Source of the DNA: Porticoccaceae bacterium
GTDB taxonomy: Bacteria > Pseudomonadota > Gammaproteobacteria > Pseudomonadales > Porticoccaceae
Assembly: GCA_023228865.1 (NCBI GenBank)
Contig: JALOAH010000028.1
Span: 1 to 46,986 of the forward strand
DNA length: 46,986 bases
Direction of reading: 5' to 3'
The notes beneath the pieces are model-generated. The model saw only the letters and a list, made by a program, of their open reading frames with translations, was not told where the DNA came from and searched no databases. Within the stretch, counting starts at the first letter, position 1; each line of letters starts with the position of its first letter. The position numbers and the translations under genes are program-made. Shown piece by piece: positions 18,102-27,234 of the stretch.

Positions 18102-20477
18102 TTAAAAGTTGTAGCCAACTGTGAGTCCATAGGTTCTGGGTCTACCTGCCATTCTTGCACCACTGTCAGAGGTGGCAGTGACACTGTTGAAATAATATTC
18201 ATCGGTGATATTTTTTCCCCATACCATGATTTTCCAGCGCTCATCACTTGATTCATAGCCAAGCCTAGCGCCAACAACTGCATAACTGTCGACCACCAAG
18301 AAATTTTCTGTGATAGATTTTTGGAAGCCCCCAGCAACATTGTCTGGATTTAGTGCGATATCATCACCATCAAAAACCGCATCAGTCTTACTTTGCCCTG
18401 TAACATTCACGCCCATGAACAAAGTACCTCCCTGAGAAAGCGGCGTACGATAATCAAGATCCAAGCTATAGGTAAACTCAGGGGTGTACGGCAAGCTTTC
18501 GCCGGCAAAATCCACAATCTGGCCAAAAACGTTGTAACCCGTGTATTTATCAACTTCTGAATCCACATAGGTAACAGCGGCTGTCACCGTAAAATATTCT
18601 CCGAGCAGTGCGACTATATCTGTTTCCAAACCAATAATTGTAGATTCGGGAACATTGACCAAGCGATCCAGGGCGCCAAATATGGGCGTCAGGGTTTTTC
18701 CGCGAACTTGTTTATCTTCGTATTCATAATAAAACGCAGCGCCATTCCATTGTATGCGATTATCAATCATCGACTTTTTAAACCCTGCCTCATAGGAGAG
18801 GACAGATTCTTCTGTCACTGGTTGTAACTGGGCATAGCTGCTTGCCGAAATAACCGGATAACTTCCCGCTTTATAGCCCTGGGATACATTGGCATAGAGC
18901 AGCGTGTTTTCGTCGAATTGATAATCTAAACCAGCTCGCCAGGATATATTGTCTTCCGCCAATTCATCAACGAAGGGAAAACCAGGTACACCGTCATTAT
19001 TCAAGGTGAAACAATCATTCAACCCTATAGGTGTAAACGGGTTACCTGACATGCCACCTAAAATATTAAACAAAGCACCAACATTGCTACCAAAACCACT
19101 GTTATCAGTAGTGTTTGGCCCGTTTGGCGCAGCTTTGGTACAGGCTAAAGCATCAATGGTAGTATCGGTGTACCGAGCACCTAGTTTGAGCGTGAGTGAT
19201 TCTGTAAAACTGTAATCAATATTGCCAAAAAAGGCGTAGGATTCTATTTCCTGCTCCAAGGCCAAGCCAACTCTGTTCATCATCAAAGTGCCCGGACGAC
19301 TACTGGTGTTATCTCTAAAAGACTGCACCTGATATTCTTCCGTACTGCTGTCTTCGTAATTTGCGCCGACCACCCAATTGAGATTATCGCCGGCCATTCC
19401 TGCTAAACGAATTTCAGCAAATGTTGAATCTATGTCTCCCACATTGCGATAACCATCCACTTCCAAAGCCTGGCCATCGGCATCCTGAATCTGATCCTGC
19501 TCGTAACTGCTATGGGCGACAAGAGCGGTCAATGTTGTGCTGTCATTTAAGTCGAAATCCCCTCTCAGGGAATATTGCATAAACTCTTTATCCCCGGACA
19601 GTTCATCAGTCCAATCTGCAGAGCGGTTATCTTTTTCTGTAAACGGAGCAGAAACTTGGCGCAAGGCATTTTCGGGTGCCGCTGCGAAGGCTTTGGGCAT
19701 TGCAGCCGCAAGCTGCATAGCCTGGGGGTCTGATTTATCTCTCCAGCCATTGACATTCAAGTTGATCTCGGCGGCATCTGTGGGCTGAAAACGTAATGAC
19801 AAGCGCGCAGCGGTATAATCATCTTCGCCATTTTCAGCATCTCTTGTGAGGCTCTGCTGCCAATCGTCACTCTGAACATTTTGAATGGCCAGCCGCCCGG
19901 CAACCATTTCACCTAACGAACCGCTGACGAAAGCATTTGTCTCGAATCTGTTAAAGCGGCCATAGCTTATATCACCACCATAGGAAAGCTCTTCTGTGGG
20001 TTTGGCTGCAATAAAATTGACCGCACCCCCAGTCGAGTTTTGCCCGAACAGCACGCCCTGAGGCCCTTTTAGCACCTCAACGCGTTCAAGATCGTAGGCG
20101 CTGTGCGCCGCCATCACTGGAAATGGCAAAGGTATTTCATCAACATACAAACTGGTTGCAGGATAAACACCCAGCGAACTTTCGTTGAAGCCCACGCCCC
20201 TCAATGTGAGAATGGGCGTGTTTTGTTGACTATTTGCGAAAACCAAACCAGGAACAGAAGATGTAATTTCTTCAAGGGAGGTTAATTTTTGCTCCGCCAA
20301 TTTTTGCCCAGAAATTGCCGTAATCGACATTCCGATTTCATTGGCACTTTCCGCCCTTTTGTTTGCTGTCACAATGATCTCTTCCAGTGCAGCAAATGCA
20401 GAACCAGAAGACCAAAGAAATCCTGGGACTAAAAGCGAAGCCACAACCAAAGGCTTTTTATTAAATTTTATTTTCAT
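18102..20477 (-). CDS. TonB-dependent outer-membrane receptor
   Basis: This 791-residue protein has a signal peptide ending near Ala29, then a TonB box-like Glu-Glu-Ile-Ile-Val-Thr-Ala, a plug domain (Leu-Arg-Gly-Val-Gly, Leu-Lys-Gly-Pro-Gln-Gly-Val-Leu-Phe-Gly-Gln-Asn-Ser-Thr-Gly-Gly) and a barrel ending in aromatic Tyr-Asn-Phe. The plug style is that of receptors common in sphingomonads and marine gammaproteobacteria that often go with steroid, terpenoid or aromatic catabolism rather than siderophores. No Fur-like site is seen upstream. GAGG precedes the ATG. Together with the MFS gene it should form the uptake route of the catabolic island, probably controlled by the adjacent TetR gene. 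Confidence 0.9.
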   Translation of the reverse strand: MKIKFNKKPLVVASLLVPGFLWSSGSAFAALEEIIVTANKRAESANEIGMSITAISGQKLAEQKLTSLEEITSSVPGLVFANSQQNTPILTLRGVGFNESSLGVYPATSLYVDEIPLPFPVMAAHSAYDLERVEVLKGPQGVLFGQNSTGGAVNFIAAKPTEELSYGGDISYGRFNRFETNAFVSGSLGEMVAGRLAIQNVQSDDWQQSLTRDAENGEDDYTAARLSLRFQPTDAAEINLNVNGWRDKSDPQAMQLAAAMPKAFAAAPENALRQVSAPFTEKDNRSADWTDELSGDKEFMQYSLRGDFDLNDSTTLTALVAHSSYEQDQIQDADGQALEVDGYRNVGDIDSTFAEIRLAGMAGDNLNWVVGANYEDSSTEEYQVQSFRDNTSSRPGTLMMNRVGLALEQEIESYAFFGNIDYSFTESLTLKLGARYTDTTIDALACTKAAPNGPNTTDNSGFGSNVGALFNILGGMSGNPFTPIGLNDCFTLNNDGVPGFPFVDELAEDNISWRAGLDYQFDENTLLYANVSQGYKAGSYPVISASSYAQLQPVTEESVLSYEAGFKKSMIDNRIQWNGAAFYYEYEDKQVRGKTLTPIFGALDRLVNVPESTIIGLETDIVALLGEYFTVTAAVTYVDSEVDKYTGYNVFGQIVDFAGESLPYTPEFTYSLDLDYRTPLSQGGTLFMGVNVTGQSKTDAVFDGDDIALNPDNVAGGFQKSITENFLVVDSYAVVGARLGYESSDERWKIMVWGKNITDEYYFNSVTATSDSGARMAGRPRTYGLTVGYNF

Positions 20478-20633
20478 ATGTTACCTCATCGTTTTGAGCG
20501 TTATTGTTGATCGGTTGAACTGCACAGAGCTACGGAAAGCAGAGTTATAAACGCCGCCGCAAGGCAGAGTATCGCCTTTTCCTTATAAGGCACCCCCCCC
20601 AAATCTCAATCCCCTACTTACAGCCAGCCTGAC

Positions 20634-20676
20634 AGATTCATAAAACTTAATTAATTCAATTTAGTTTTATGAATCT
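20634..20676. promoter_or_regulatory. 14-bp-arm AT-rich palindrome upstream of the TonB receptor
   Basis: AGATTCATAAAACT and AGTTTTATGAATCT are perfect inverted repeats around a 15-base AT spacer. The site is 157 bases upstream of the receptor ATG and 94 bases after the tetR stop. On the - strand no uridine tract follows, so a terminator is unlikely. Its symmetry fits a regulator-binding site, plausibly for the neighbouring TetR protein. Confidence 0.5.
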
Positions 20677-20769
20677 ACAACATTTAAAGAAAAGAAGCAA
20701 GGCATGGGAATCTAATTTTTGTGCTGGACGATCGATGGCGTATTGGAAATCTAAAAGATGGATAGGGCT

Positions 20770-21378
20770 TCAGCCCTTGAGCATATGACGACAATACTCT
20801 TTAAAATTCTGAAGATCTTCCGACAAATTGTCGCCATCCTTCAAAACCATCCAGCGGTAGATCAGGCCATTCACATAAGACAAGTAAGCTCTAGCAAAAG
20901 CATTGGGGTCTATATTTGGCGAGATTTCCCCTGCATCAATTCCACGCTGAACAGTCTGGGCTATCGACTTATGGGAATCAGTAATATAGTTTTCTAACAG
21001 GGGAAGCGATTCCGTATGGCGGCTGATGGCGTCAAACCATAATGTAAACATTGCCCTTGTGAAAACTGGCTCTTCACTGAGAAGGCTATCAACCACATCT
21101 ACCCTTGCCAAAATGGCATCGAGCCCGGTTTTTCCTTTGGTCAATTTACTACGATAATCATCGCGCATCTGCTGCATAACAGCTGTCATATGACGGAACA
21201 ACCCCTCTTTGGAGCCGAACCGAGAACTCGCCAAACCCCGACTATAGCCAGCGCGTTCACCTATATCTGTCAGTGTTGTCTTTTGGGTTCCCCGCTCAAC
21301 AATTAATTCCGTTGCCGCTTCCAACAATTTTCTGTCAGAAATTGCCGTTCTTTCCGCTTGAGTTCTTTTCTTTTTCAT
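20770..21378 (-). CDS. TetR/AcrR-family transcriptional regulator
   Basis: This 202-residue regulator has a classical N-terminal helix-turn-helix at about residues 15-62: Leu-Leu-Glu-Ala-Ala-Thr-Glu-Leu-Ile, then Thr-Leu-Thr-Asp-Ile-Gly-Glu-Arg-Ala-Gly-Tyr-Ser, then Arg-Phe-Gly-Ser-Lys-Glu-Gly-Leu. A helical ligand pocket domain follows. The ATG at 21378 is used; an in-frame TTG lies six bases earlier, and no good ribosome-binding site is visible for either. It is the first gene of the - strand block and lies directly upstream of the receptor, so it is the natural candidate regulator of uptake and perhaps of the whole island. The effector is unknown, possibly an acyl-CoA. Confidence 0.88.
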   Translation of the reverse strand: MKKKRTQAERTAISDRKLLEAATELIVERGTQKTTLTDIGERAGYSRGLASSRFGSKEGLFRHMTAVMQQMRDDYRSKLTKGKTGLDAILARVDVVDSLLSEEPVFTRAMFTLWFDAISRHTESLPLLENYITDSHKSIAQTVQRGIDAGEISPNIDPNAFARAYLSYVNGLIYRWMVLKDGDNLSEDLQNFKEYCRHMLKG

Positions 21379-21800
21379 AGACAATCAGTACTTAACCACT
21401 TGAAAGATAAGCCACACCATTAAATTGGCTGCCAAGTAAATCCTAATCTCATATTTTGAGCAAGACACTTTTATGCGTGAGCATCCAGTCTCCAGACTAA
21501 TCTGGCTCACGCACCCCCGCATCTGAACACTAAAAATTGAACTTTACCTGCCGGTAATCCCCCTAATGACTAGCGTTACATTCCGAAAGTAGTGGAATAA
21601 AATAAAAGAAGTAGATTCACTTCTATGGCAAGAAGGGTTCGGGGTTGCGGCTGATTGCATTTGCAAGGGTTACACCGTTGCCGGAAGTGCGAACACGGAC
21701 TTTCATGCTTTAGTGTTTCCCGGTAGCAGCACTAGCAAACACCAACCATTCTGTTTTAGTCTTAGGCTTCACTAACCGGGCTTTATGGCTCTGGAAGAAC
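21379..21800. other. Divergent intergenic region tetR / mlaE
   Basis: About 420 bases lie between the - strand tetR start and the + strand mlaE start. I see no credible gene. The first part is AT-rich and should hold the tetR promoter; the second part becomes GC-richer toward 21700. This region is the visible boundary between the catabolic island and the envelope-gene block. Confidence 0.45.
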
Positions 21801-22973
21801 ATGGAAACATCAGGGAAGCTAGACAAAACGGTTACAGCCACCGCCGCCAATAATTGCAGCGCTTTGGTGTTTGCGGAGACTGACAACGGCATTTGCCTTT
21901 GCGTTAAAGGCGACTGGATTTTGGCTCACTACAGCTCTCTGCAGCAAAGCCTTGCCACGGCTCTGCCCCAGAGCCCAGAGCCGGATCAGCTGGATTTTGT
22001 CGGCATGGGCGAGCTGGATACCGCGGGCGCCGCGCTGCTGACGCGGGTTATTGGCGCCGAATCGCTGTTGGCGCTAACCGCTTCCGCCAGGGGCTTATCT
22101 TCTGAGTATGCCGCCCTGCTGAAAACCGTGGCCACAGCCATGACGAAACAGCAGCAGGCATCGCCGCAACAATCCTCCTGGCTGGATGCCATTGCCCGCC
22201 TGGGTGAACTCAGCCACAGCGGCTGGCGGAATTTTCTCCTCCTCGCCGGCTTTATGGGGTTGGCGTTAACCACATTATTTGCTGTTATCATTCGCCCAGG
22301 TCGATGGCGTATAACCGCCCTGGTTACCCAGGTCCACCAAACCGGCCTCAATGCCGTGGCCATTGTTGCCCTGCTCACCTTTTTGGTGGGCGCCGTGGTG
22401 GCGTTTCTCGGCGCCACTGTGCTCGCCAATTTCGGCGCCAGTATTTATACGGTAAACCTGGTGGCCTATTCTTTTTTGCGGGAATTCGGCGTTCTGCTCA
22501 CCGCCATTTTGCTGGCAGGGCGCACCGCCAGCGCCTTTACCGCTCAAATCGGCTCCATGAAGGTCAACGAGGAAATCGACGCCCTGCGCACCCTGGGCTT
22601 GAATCCCATGGAAATCCTGGTGGTGCCGCGCATTTTGGCGCTATTGATTACCCTGCCCCTGCTCTCCTTTATCGCAATGATTTCCGGCATTGTCGGTGGC
22701 GCTGTGGTGGGGATGTTTTCCCTGGATATTTCCCTCGCCCGCTATATGAGCATCGTTCAGGAAATCCCCGTGCGGCACTTTTATGTGGGCATGGCCAAGG
22801 CACCGATTTTTGCCTTTATGATCGCCCTTATCGGCTGTCTCGAAGGCTTTAAGGTGCGGGGCAGCGCTCAGTCTGTAGGCGAGCACACCACCTCCAGCGT
22901 GGTGCAGTCCATCTTTATTGTCATTGTCCTCGACGCGGTTGCCGCGCTTTTTTGCATGGAGATGGGCTGGTGA
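21801..22973 (+). CDS. mlaE: MlaE-family lipid ABC permease with N-terminal STAS-like region
   Basis: This 390-residue protein has about 125 N-terminal residues with a STAS-like layout (Leu-Asp-Phe-Val-Gly-Met-Gly-Glu-Leu-Asp-Thr-Ala-Gly-Ala), followed by a permease of MlaE type with five to six hydrophobic segments. The MlaE core has Arg-Glu-Phe-Gly-Val-Leu-Leu-Thr-Ala, then Ala-Gly-Arg-Thr-Ala-Ser-Ala-Phe-Thr-Ala-Gln-Ile-Gly, and Glu-Glu-Ile-Asp-Ala-Leu. In the canonical E. coli mla operon the STAS protein MlaB is separate; here it appears fused. The permease works with the ATPase and MCE protein that follow to move phospholipid or another lipid between membranes. The stop overlaps the next start by four bases (GTGA). 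Confidence 0.88.
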   Translation: METSGKLDKTVTATAANNCSALVFAETDNGICLCVKGDWILAHYSSLQQSLATALPQSPEPDQLDFVGMGELDTAGAALLTRVIGAESLLALTASARGLSSEYAALLKTVATAMTKQQQASPQQSSWLDAIARLGELSHSGWRNFLLLAGFMGLALTTLFAVIIRPGRWRITALVTQVHQTGLNAVAIVALLTFLVGAVVAFLGATVLANFGASIYTVNLVAYSFLREFGVLLTAILLAGRTASAFTAQIGSMKVNEEIDALRTLGLNPMEILVVPRILALLITLPLLSFIAMISGIVGGAVVGMFSLDISLARYMSIVQEIPVRHFYVGMAKAPIFAFMIALIGCLEGFKVRGSAQSVGEHTTSSVVQSIFIVIVLDAVAALFCMEMGW

Positions 22974-23773
22974 AGAGAGTAGTGGCAGACAGCCGGCAAA
23001 CCGCCATCAGTGTGCGCAATCTCTGCAACCGTTTTGGCGACAATCTGGTTCATGAGAATCTGGATCTGGATGTGTACCCAGGGGAAATTCTGGGTGTAGT
23101 GGGCGGCTCCGGCACCGGCAAGTCTGTGCTGTTGCGCTCCATTATTGGCCTGGTAAAACCGGCGTCAGGTGAAATCCGCTTGTTTGGCGAGGAAATTTTG
23201 ACCCTGGGCGCCAGGGATGCGGCGCTGGAAAAACGTATCGGTGTGTTATTTCAAAACGGCGCACTATTTTCCTCTCTGACGGTGATCGAAAATATTGCCC
23301 TGCCCCTGATCGAGCACGGCGGTTTAAGTCGCAGGGATGCCGAATATCTCGCCAGTGTTAAACTGGCGCTGGCGGGCTTGCCCGCCCATGCTGGCAATTT
23401 GTTTCCCGCCGAGCTGTCTGGCGGCATGGTGAAACGGGCAGCACTGGCGCGGGCACTGGCGCTGGATCCCGCGATTTTGTTTCTCGATGAGCCAACAGCC
23501 GGGCTTGACCCCATTGGCGCAGCGGCCTTTGACCAGTTACTGTTGACCCTGAGGGATGCCTTTGGTCTCACGGTTTTTCTGGTCACCCACGACCTCGACA
23601 CTCTCTATACCAGCTGTGACCGGGTCGCCGTGCTCTCTCGAAAAAAAGTGTTGGTTGTCGGCAGCCTTGAGGTTGTCGCCGCCACAGAGGATGATTGGAT
23701 TCAGGATTATTTCCACGGCCCCAGAGGCCGAGCTGCGGCCAGCGCCTCAGCACAGGCAACATCGAAAGGTTAA
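22970..23773 (+). CDS. mlaF: MlaF-type lipid ABC transporter ATPase
   Basis: This 267-residue ATPase has Walker A Gly-Gly-Ser-Gly-Thr-Gly-Lys-Ser near residue 45, the ABC signature Leu-Ser-Gly-Gly-Met near 150, Walker B with Phe-Leu-Asp-Glu-Pro-Thr-Ala-Gly-Leu-Asp-Pro, and the switch His. The Gly-Gly-Met signature followed by Lys-Arg-Ala-Ala-Leu-Ala-Arg is characteristic of the MlaF/Mkl group. The start is the GTG at 22970, overlapping the mlaE stop as GTGA, with GGAG eight bases upstream. About 35 residues beyond the usual end include an Ala/Ser-rich tail. Confidence 0.9.
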   Translation: MKRVVADSRQTAISVRNLCNRFGDNLVHENLDLDVYPGEILGVVGGSGTGKSVLLRSIIGLVKPASGEIRLFGEEILTLGARDAALEKRIGVLFQNGALFSSLTVIENIALPLIEHGGLSRRDAEYLASVKLALAGLPAHAGNLFPAELSGGMVKRAALARALALDPAILFLDEPTAGLDPIGAAAFDQLLLTLRDAFGLTVFLVTHDLDTLYTSCDRVAVLSRKKVLVVGSLEVVAATEDDWIQDYFHGPRGRAAASASAQATSKG

Positions 23774-23776
23774 AAC

Positions 23777-24715
23777 ATGGAAACCCGCGCCCACCATATT
23801 ATCATCGGATTCTTCACCCTGACGGTGACCATTGCCGCCATCGTTTTTGCCCTGTGGCTGACAAAAACCAGCGGCGATCAGAACACACGCCGCTACGACA
23901 TCGTTTTCAGCGAATCCGTCACCGGACTCTCCGTGGGCAGCAATGTTCTCTACAACGGCATTCGCATCGGTGAAGTGATCAGCCTTAACCTGGATAGCAA
24001 CGATCCCCGCAAGATCTGGGCGCGAATCCGCATCGCCGACAATGTCCCCGTTACCACCGCAACCAGGGCGCGGTTGACCATTGCCAACATTACCGGCGCC
24101 GCCATTATTCAGTTGCTCAGCGGCCCTCCCGGCAATCCTCCACTCAAGGCTCGCGGCGACAAAGTGCCTGTTATTCAGGCTTCTCCATCTCCTTTCAGTC
24201 AATTGCGTTCCAGCAGCGAGGAGTTGCTGGTCAATATCACTCAGCTGGTGACCAATGCCAGCAAAATACTCTCTGAAGACAACACTCGACATTTTTCCAA
24301 TATTCTCGCCAACATTGACACCGCCACCAGCGCCTTTGCCGGGGAAAAAGACGCCATCAGCCAGGGTCTGAAGGACATGGCCAAGGCCAGTGAGGAACTC
24401 CACCAAGCCCTGTCCCAGGCGTCTGAACTGATGGCAAAAATCAACACCGGCATAGACAATCATGGCGACAAGCTCCTCGTCGATGCGCAAAAATCCCTGC
24501 GCTCCCTGGAACAACTGAGCACCAACCTCAATGCAGTGATTGCCGCCAACAAAGGCGCCCTCGACCAGAGTATTCAGGGTTTTTCAGAGGTGGGCCCCCT
24601 GATTCAGGAGTTGCGCGCCACCCTCAACAGCCTGGGCGAAGTGTCCCGCCGCCTAGAGGAAGACCCCAGCGGCTATCTTTTGGGCAGTGAAAAAATAAAG
24701 GAGTTTGAACCGTGA
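23777..24715 (+). CDS. mlaD: MlaD-type MCE-domain protein
   Basis: This 312-residue protein has one N-terminal membrane segment (about residues 8-30) and an MCE domain at about 40-115, with Gly-Leu-Ser-Val-Gly-Ser-x-Val-Leu-Tyr-Asn-Gly-Ile-Arg-Ile-Gly-Glu-Val. A long predicted helical/coiled-coil region follows to the end. MCE proteins form hexameric periplasmic rings or tubes that pass lipids to or from the inner-membrane transporter. The long helical tail is more like YrbD/Mce proteins that build a needle than the short E. coli MlaD. AAGG lies seven bases before the ATG, and only three bases separate it from mlaF. Confidence 0.88.
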   Translation: METRAHHIIIGFFTLTVTIAAIVFALWLTKTSGDQNTRRYDIVFSESVTGLSVGSNVLYNGIRIGEVISLNLDSNDPRKIWARIRIADNVPVTTATRARLTIANITGAAIIQLLSGPPGNPPLKARGDKVPVIQASPSPFSQLRSSSEELLVNITQLVTNASKILSEDNTRHFSNILANIDTATSAFAGEKDAISQGLKDMAKASEELHQALSQASELMAKINTGIDNHGDKLLVDAQKSLRSLEQLSTNLNAVIAANKGALDQSIQGFSEVGPLIQELRATLNSLGEVSRRLEEDPSGYLLGSEKIKEFEP

Positions 24716-25329
24716 AAATCCTTGGTGTCACACTTGTTGTTTTCGCTATGCTGGCCACCAGCGGTTGCACTATTTTGCCCGAACCCCAGGAAGTCGCCCT
24801 CTACCAGTTGCCGGAACCTCGCCTGCAAGCCAGCGAGCGGGCGCCTGCACCCTGGTCGTTGCGCATAAAAACCCCAAAAGCCAGCGACGCCCTCAACAGC
24901 AAGCGCTTGCTGGTGCTGAATCCAGACAACGAACTGGCTCTCTACAGCGGCGCCCGCTGGACTTCGACAACGCCAAAATTGTGGCAGGACTATTTGCAGC
25001 GCGCCTTTCTCGCCGACGGCCGCATTGCCAGCCTGACCACAGACGCTGAAAACCTTCATGCCGAAGTTGAGCTGTCTGGCACGCTGCGCGGTTTTTACGC
25101 CGAAGCGGATAAAAACAATCTCGCCGCAGTTATTCGTTTTGACGCCACCCTGGCGGATACCGCGTCGCGAAAAATTATCGCCAGCCGCAGCTTTATTGCC
25201 CGCGAGCCTGTCGGCAGAGGCAGCAGCCAAAGCGCTGCCCTGGTTGCCGCTTTTGGCGTGGCCGCAGACCGCGTATCCGCCGACCTACTGAACTGGATGC
25301 TGCAACAAGACTCCAAGAACTCTGAATAG
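24712..25329 (+). CDS. ABC-type transport auxiliary lipoprotein (PqiC-like)
   Basis: This 205-residue protein starts with a short hydrophobic signal ending in Thr-Ser-Gly-Cys, so Cys19 would be lipidated. The mature part resembles the PqiC/YmbA family (ABC-type transport auxiliary lipoprotein), outer-membrane partners of MCE transporters. It begins at GTG 24712, overlapping the mlaD stop as GTGA, with AAGGAG eight bases before. Its presence in place of mlaA and mlaC suggests an MCE system that docks on an outer-membrane lipoprotein in the Pqi manner, in combination with an Mla-type transporter. Confidence 0.82.
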   Translation: MKILGVTLVVFAMLATSGCTILPEPQEVALYQLPEPRLQASERAPAPWSLRIKTPKASDALNSKRLLVLNPDNELALYSGARWTSTTPKLWQDYLQRAFLADGRIASLTTDAENLHAEVELSGTLRGFYAEADKNNLAAVIRFDATLADTASRKIIASRSFIAREPVGRGSSQSAALVAAFGVAADRVSADLLNWMLQQDSKNSE

Positions 25330-25374
25330 ACAATTAATGCGGGCAGTAGAAGTATCACATCATCAGGATTTGCG

Positions 25375-27234
25375 TTGTTTTTTTATACCGATTTCAAGTG
25401 CCAAACCGTGACCGTCAAATTCCTGGCCACCGGCGTTTTGTGGACTGACAAATTCCATGGCACAACCCGCCGCCTACTGCAGCTGTGTTTTTATACTGTG
25501 GTTTTTTTCGCCTCCGCAGCGAAAAGCCTTGCCCAAGACAATCTTAACCTGGAAATTCACGGTGGCAGCAAAAGCCTGAAAACCAATATTCGCCGCCATC
25601 TCGACATAACCGAGCTGCCCTGTAATATCAGTGAGTTACATTTACGCAACACCCTCAAAAACGCAGACACCGCTATTTCCGCAGCCCTTCGCGCCCTGGG
25701 TTACTATCAGGGCAGCTGGGCCATCGACAGGGAATGGCTCGCCGCCAACAATGGCAATAAAGCAAAAAATGGCGGCAAAAAATCCGGCTGCTGGCGCGTC
25801 AACGTCCATGTCACAGCGGGTGATCCAACCGTCTTTAACGAGGTTAGGATCGATATTATCGGTGCGGGCAGCGCCGACCCCGCCTTTACCGACATTCTCG
25901 CCACACTGCCGTTGAAACAGGGGCAGCAGGTTAATCACGGCAAATATGAAGCCAGCAAGAAAATCCTGCGGCAAAGAGCCGCCAATCTGGGCTATTTTTC
26001 TGGCGCCTTCAAAGAACAGCGCCTCGCGGTGGACAGCGAGCGCAACACCGCCAGTGCAACGCTGATTTATGAGAGCGGCGAGCGCTACAGGTTTGGCGCC
26101 ATCCACTACGCTCCGGTGGCCTTGAATCCTGAATTTCTGCGCCGCTATCAAACCTTTGTCCCCGGCGATTTCTACGATGCCGCCAAGCTGATTGCCTTTC
26201 AGGGCAACCTCATCAACAGCCAGTATTTTGACAGCGTCAGTGTCAATCAATCCGATCCCGATCCTGAAACTGGCACTGTCAATATGGCTGTGGATCTCAG
26301 TCTGAAATCCCGCTTTGAGAGCACCTTTGGTGCCGGTTATTCCACGGACATCGGCCCCAAGGTCAGTTATGTGCTGAAAAATCGCCGCTTTGGCAAGGAC
26401 GGCGATACCTATCAGCTGTCGAGCCAGTGGTCGCCGGTGCAAAAAAATGCCGGTGTTCAACTGCAACAACCGGGGGCAGACCCGGTAAAAGAAAAAACCC
26501 TCTGGTCGCTGGGCTGGCAGAGCGAAGACACCGACACCACCAACAGTTCCAGTTATCTCGCCGAGGTCTCCCAGGTCAGGCTTCTCGACAACGGTTGGGT
26601 GTTTACCCGCTCCCTGAGCCTGCTTTATGAAAATTACGATGTGGGCGACGACTCTTCATCGTCCATCCTTTTTTATCCCGGCATCGATATGGCGCGCAGC
26701 CGCGCCAATGACGCCAGCTACCCCACCAGGGGCTGGCGCCTGTCTTCCGGGTTGCGCGGCGGCATTGAAGATCTGCTGTCCGATACCAGTTTTGTCCAGG
26801 GAACGGTGGATGCAAAAGTGATTGCGCCCCTGTTTGGTGGCAGGATTATTGGTCGAAGCGGCCTCGGTGCCACCCATGTGGAAGATTTTTCCGCACTGCC
26901 CACGTCGCTGCGCTTTTTTGCCGGCGGCGATAACAGTGTGCGCGGTTTCGATTTTCGCACCCTGGGGCCAACCAACGACGAAGGCGACGTGGTGGGTGGC
27001 AAGCATCTGATCACCGCCAGCGTCGAATACGATCATCGGGTTTACAAAGACTACAGCGCCGCCGTTTTTTACGACACCGGCACCGCCTTTGACACCAGCC
27101 AGTTCACCCTTTACGAGAGCGTTGGCGTTGGCGCCCGCTGGCACTCCCCCATAGGGCCTATACGCATCGATTTTGCCTTCCCCCTTAAAGAGGGCGGTTT
27201 CAGATTACATTTGTCGATGGGGCCAGATTTATGA
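25375..27234 (+). CDS. tamA: TamA, Omp85-family outer-membrane assembly protein
   Basis: This 619-residue protein has an N-terminal export signal, three POTRA-like repeats up to about residue 290, and a C-terminal 16-strand Omp85 barrel. The barrel holds Gly-Gly-Asp-Asn-Ser-Val-Arg-Gly-Phe (the Omp85 Val-Arg-Gly-Phe motif in loop 6) and ends with Pro-Ile-Arg-Ile-Asp-Phe-Ala-Phe-Pro-Leu. TamA works with TamB in outer-membrane protein and lipid assembly. No ATG exists near the start. TTG at 25375 has AGGA six bases upstream but gives a long n-region; GTG at 25408 is an alternative. The stop overlaps tamB by four bases (ATGA). Confidence 0.9.
   Translation: MFFYTDFKCQTVTVKFLATGVLWTDKFHGTTRRLLQLCFYTVVFFASAAKSLAQDNLNLEIHGGSKSLKTNIRRHLDITELPCNISELHLRNTLKNADTAISAALRALGYYQGSWAIDREWLAANNGNKAKNGGKKSGCWRVNVHVTAGDPTVFNEVRIDIIGAGSADPAFTDILATLPLKQGQQVNHGKYEASKKILRQRAANLGYFSGAFKEQRLAVDSERNTASATLIYESGERYRFGAIHYAPVALNPEFLRRYQTFVPGDFYDAAKLIAFQGNLINSQYFDSVSVNQSDPDPETGTVNMAVDLSLKSRFESTFGAGYSTDIGPKVSYVLKNRRFGKDGDTYQLSSQWSPVQKNAGVQLQQPGADPVKEKTLWSLGWQSEDTDTTNSSSYLAEVSQVRLLDNGWVFTRSLSLLYENYDVGDDSSSSILFYPGIDMARSRANDASYPTRGWRLSSGLRGGIEDLLSDTSFVQGTVDAKVIAPLFGGRIIGRSGLGATHVEDFSALPTSLRFFAGGDNSVRGFDFRTLGPTNDEGDVVGGKHLITASVEYDHRVYKDYSAAVFYDTGTAFDTSQFTLYESVGVGARWHSPIGPIRIDFAFPLKEGGFRLHLSMGPDL

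Noticed and set aside
20591..20600. Run of eight to nine C upstream of the TonB receptor as a possible phase-variable promoter tract
   Set aside because: It lies about 115 bases from the start codon with no visible promoter elements around it, so a spacing effect cannot be supported from this sequence.
23747..24514. 255-codon - strand open frame opposite mlaD
   Set aside because: It is antisense to the MCE gene and has no recognisable content; the Mla operon explains the region.
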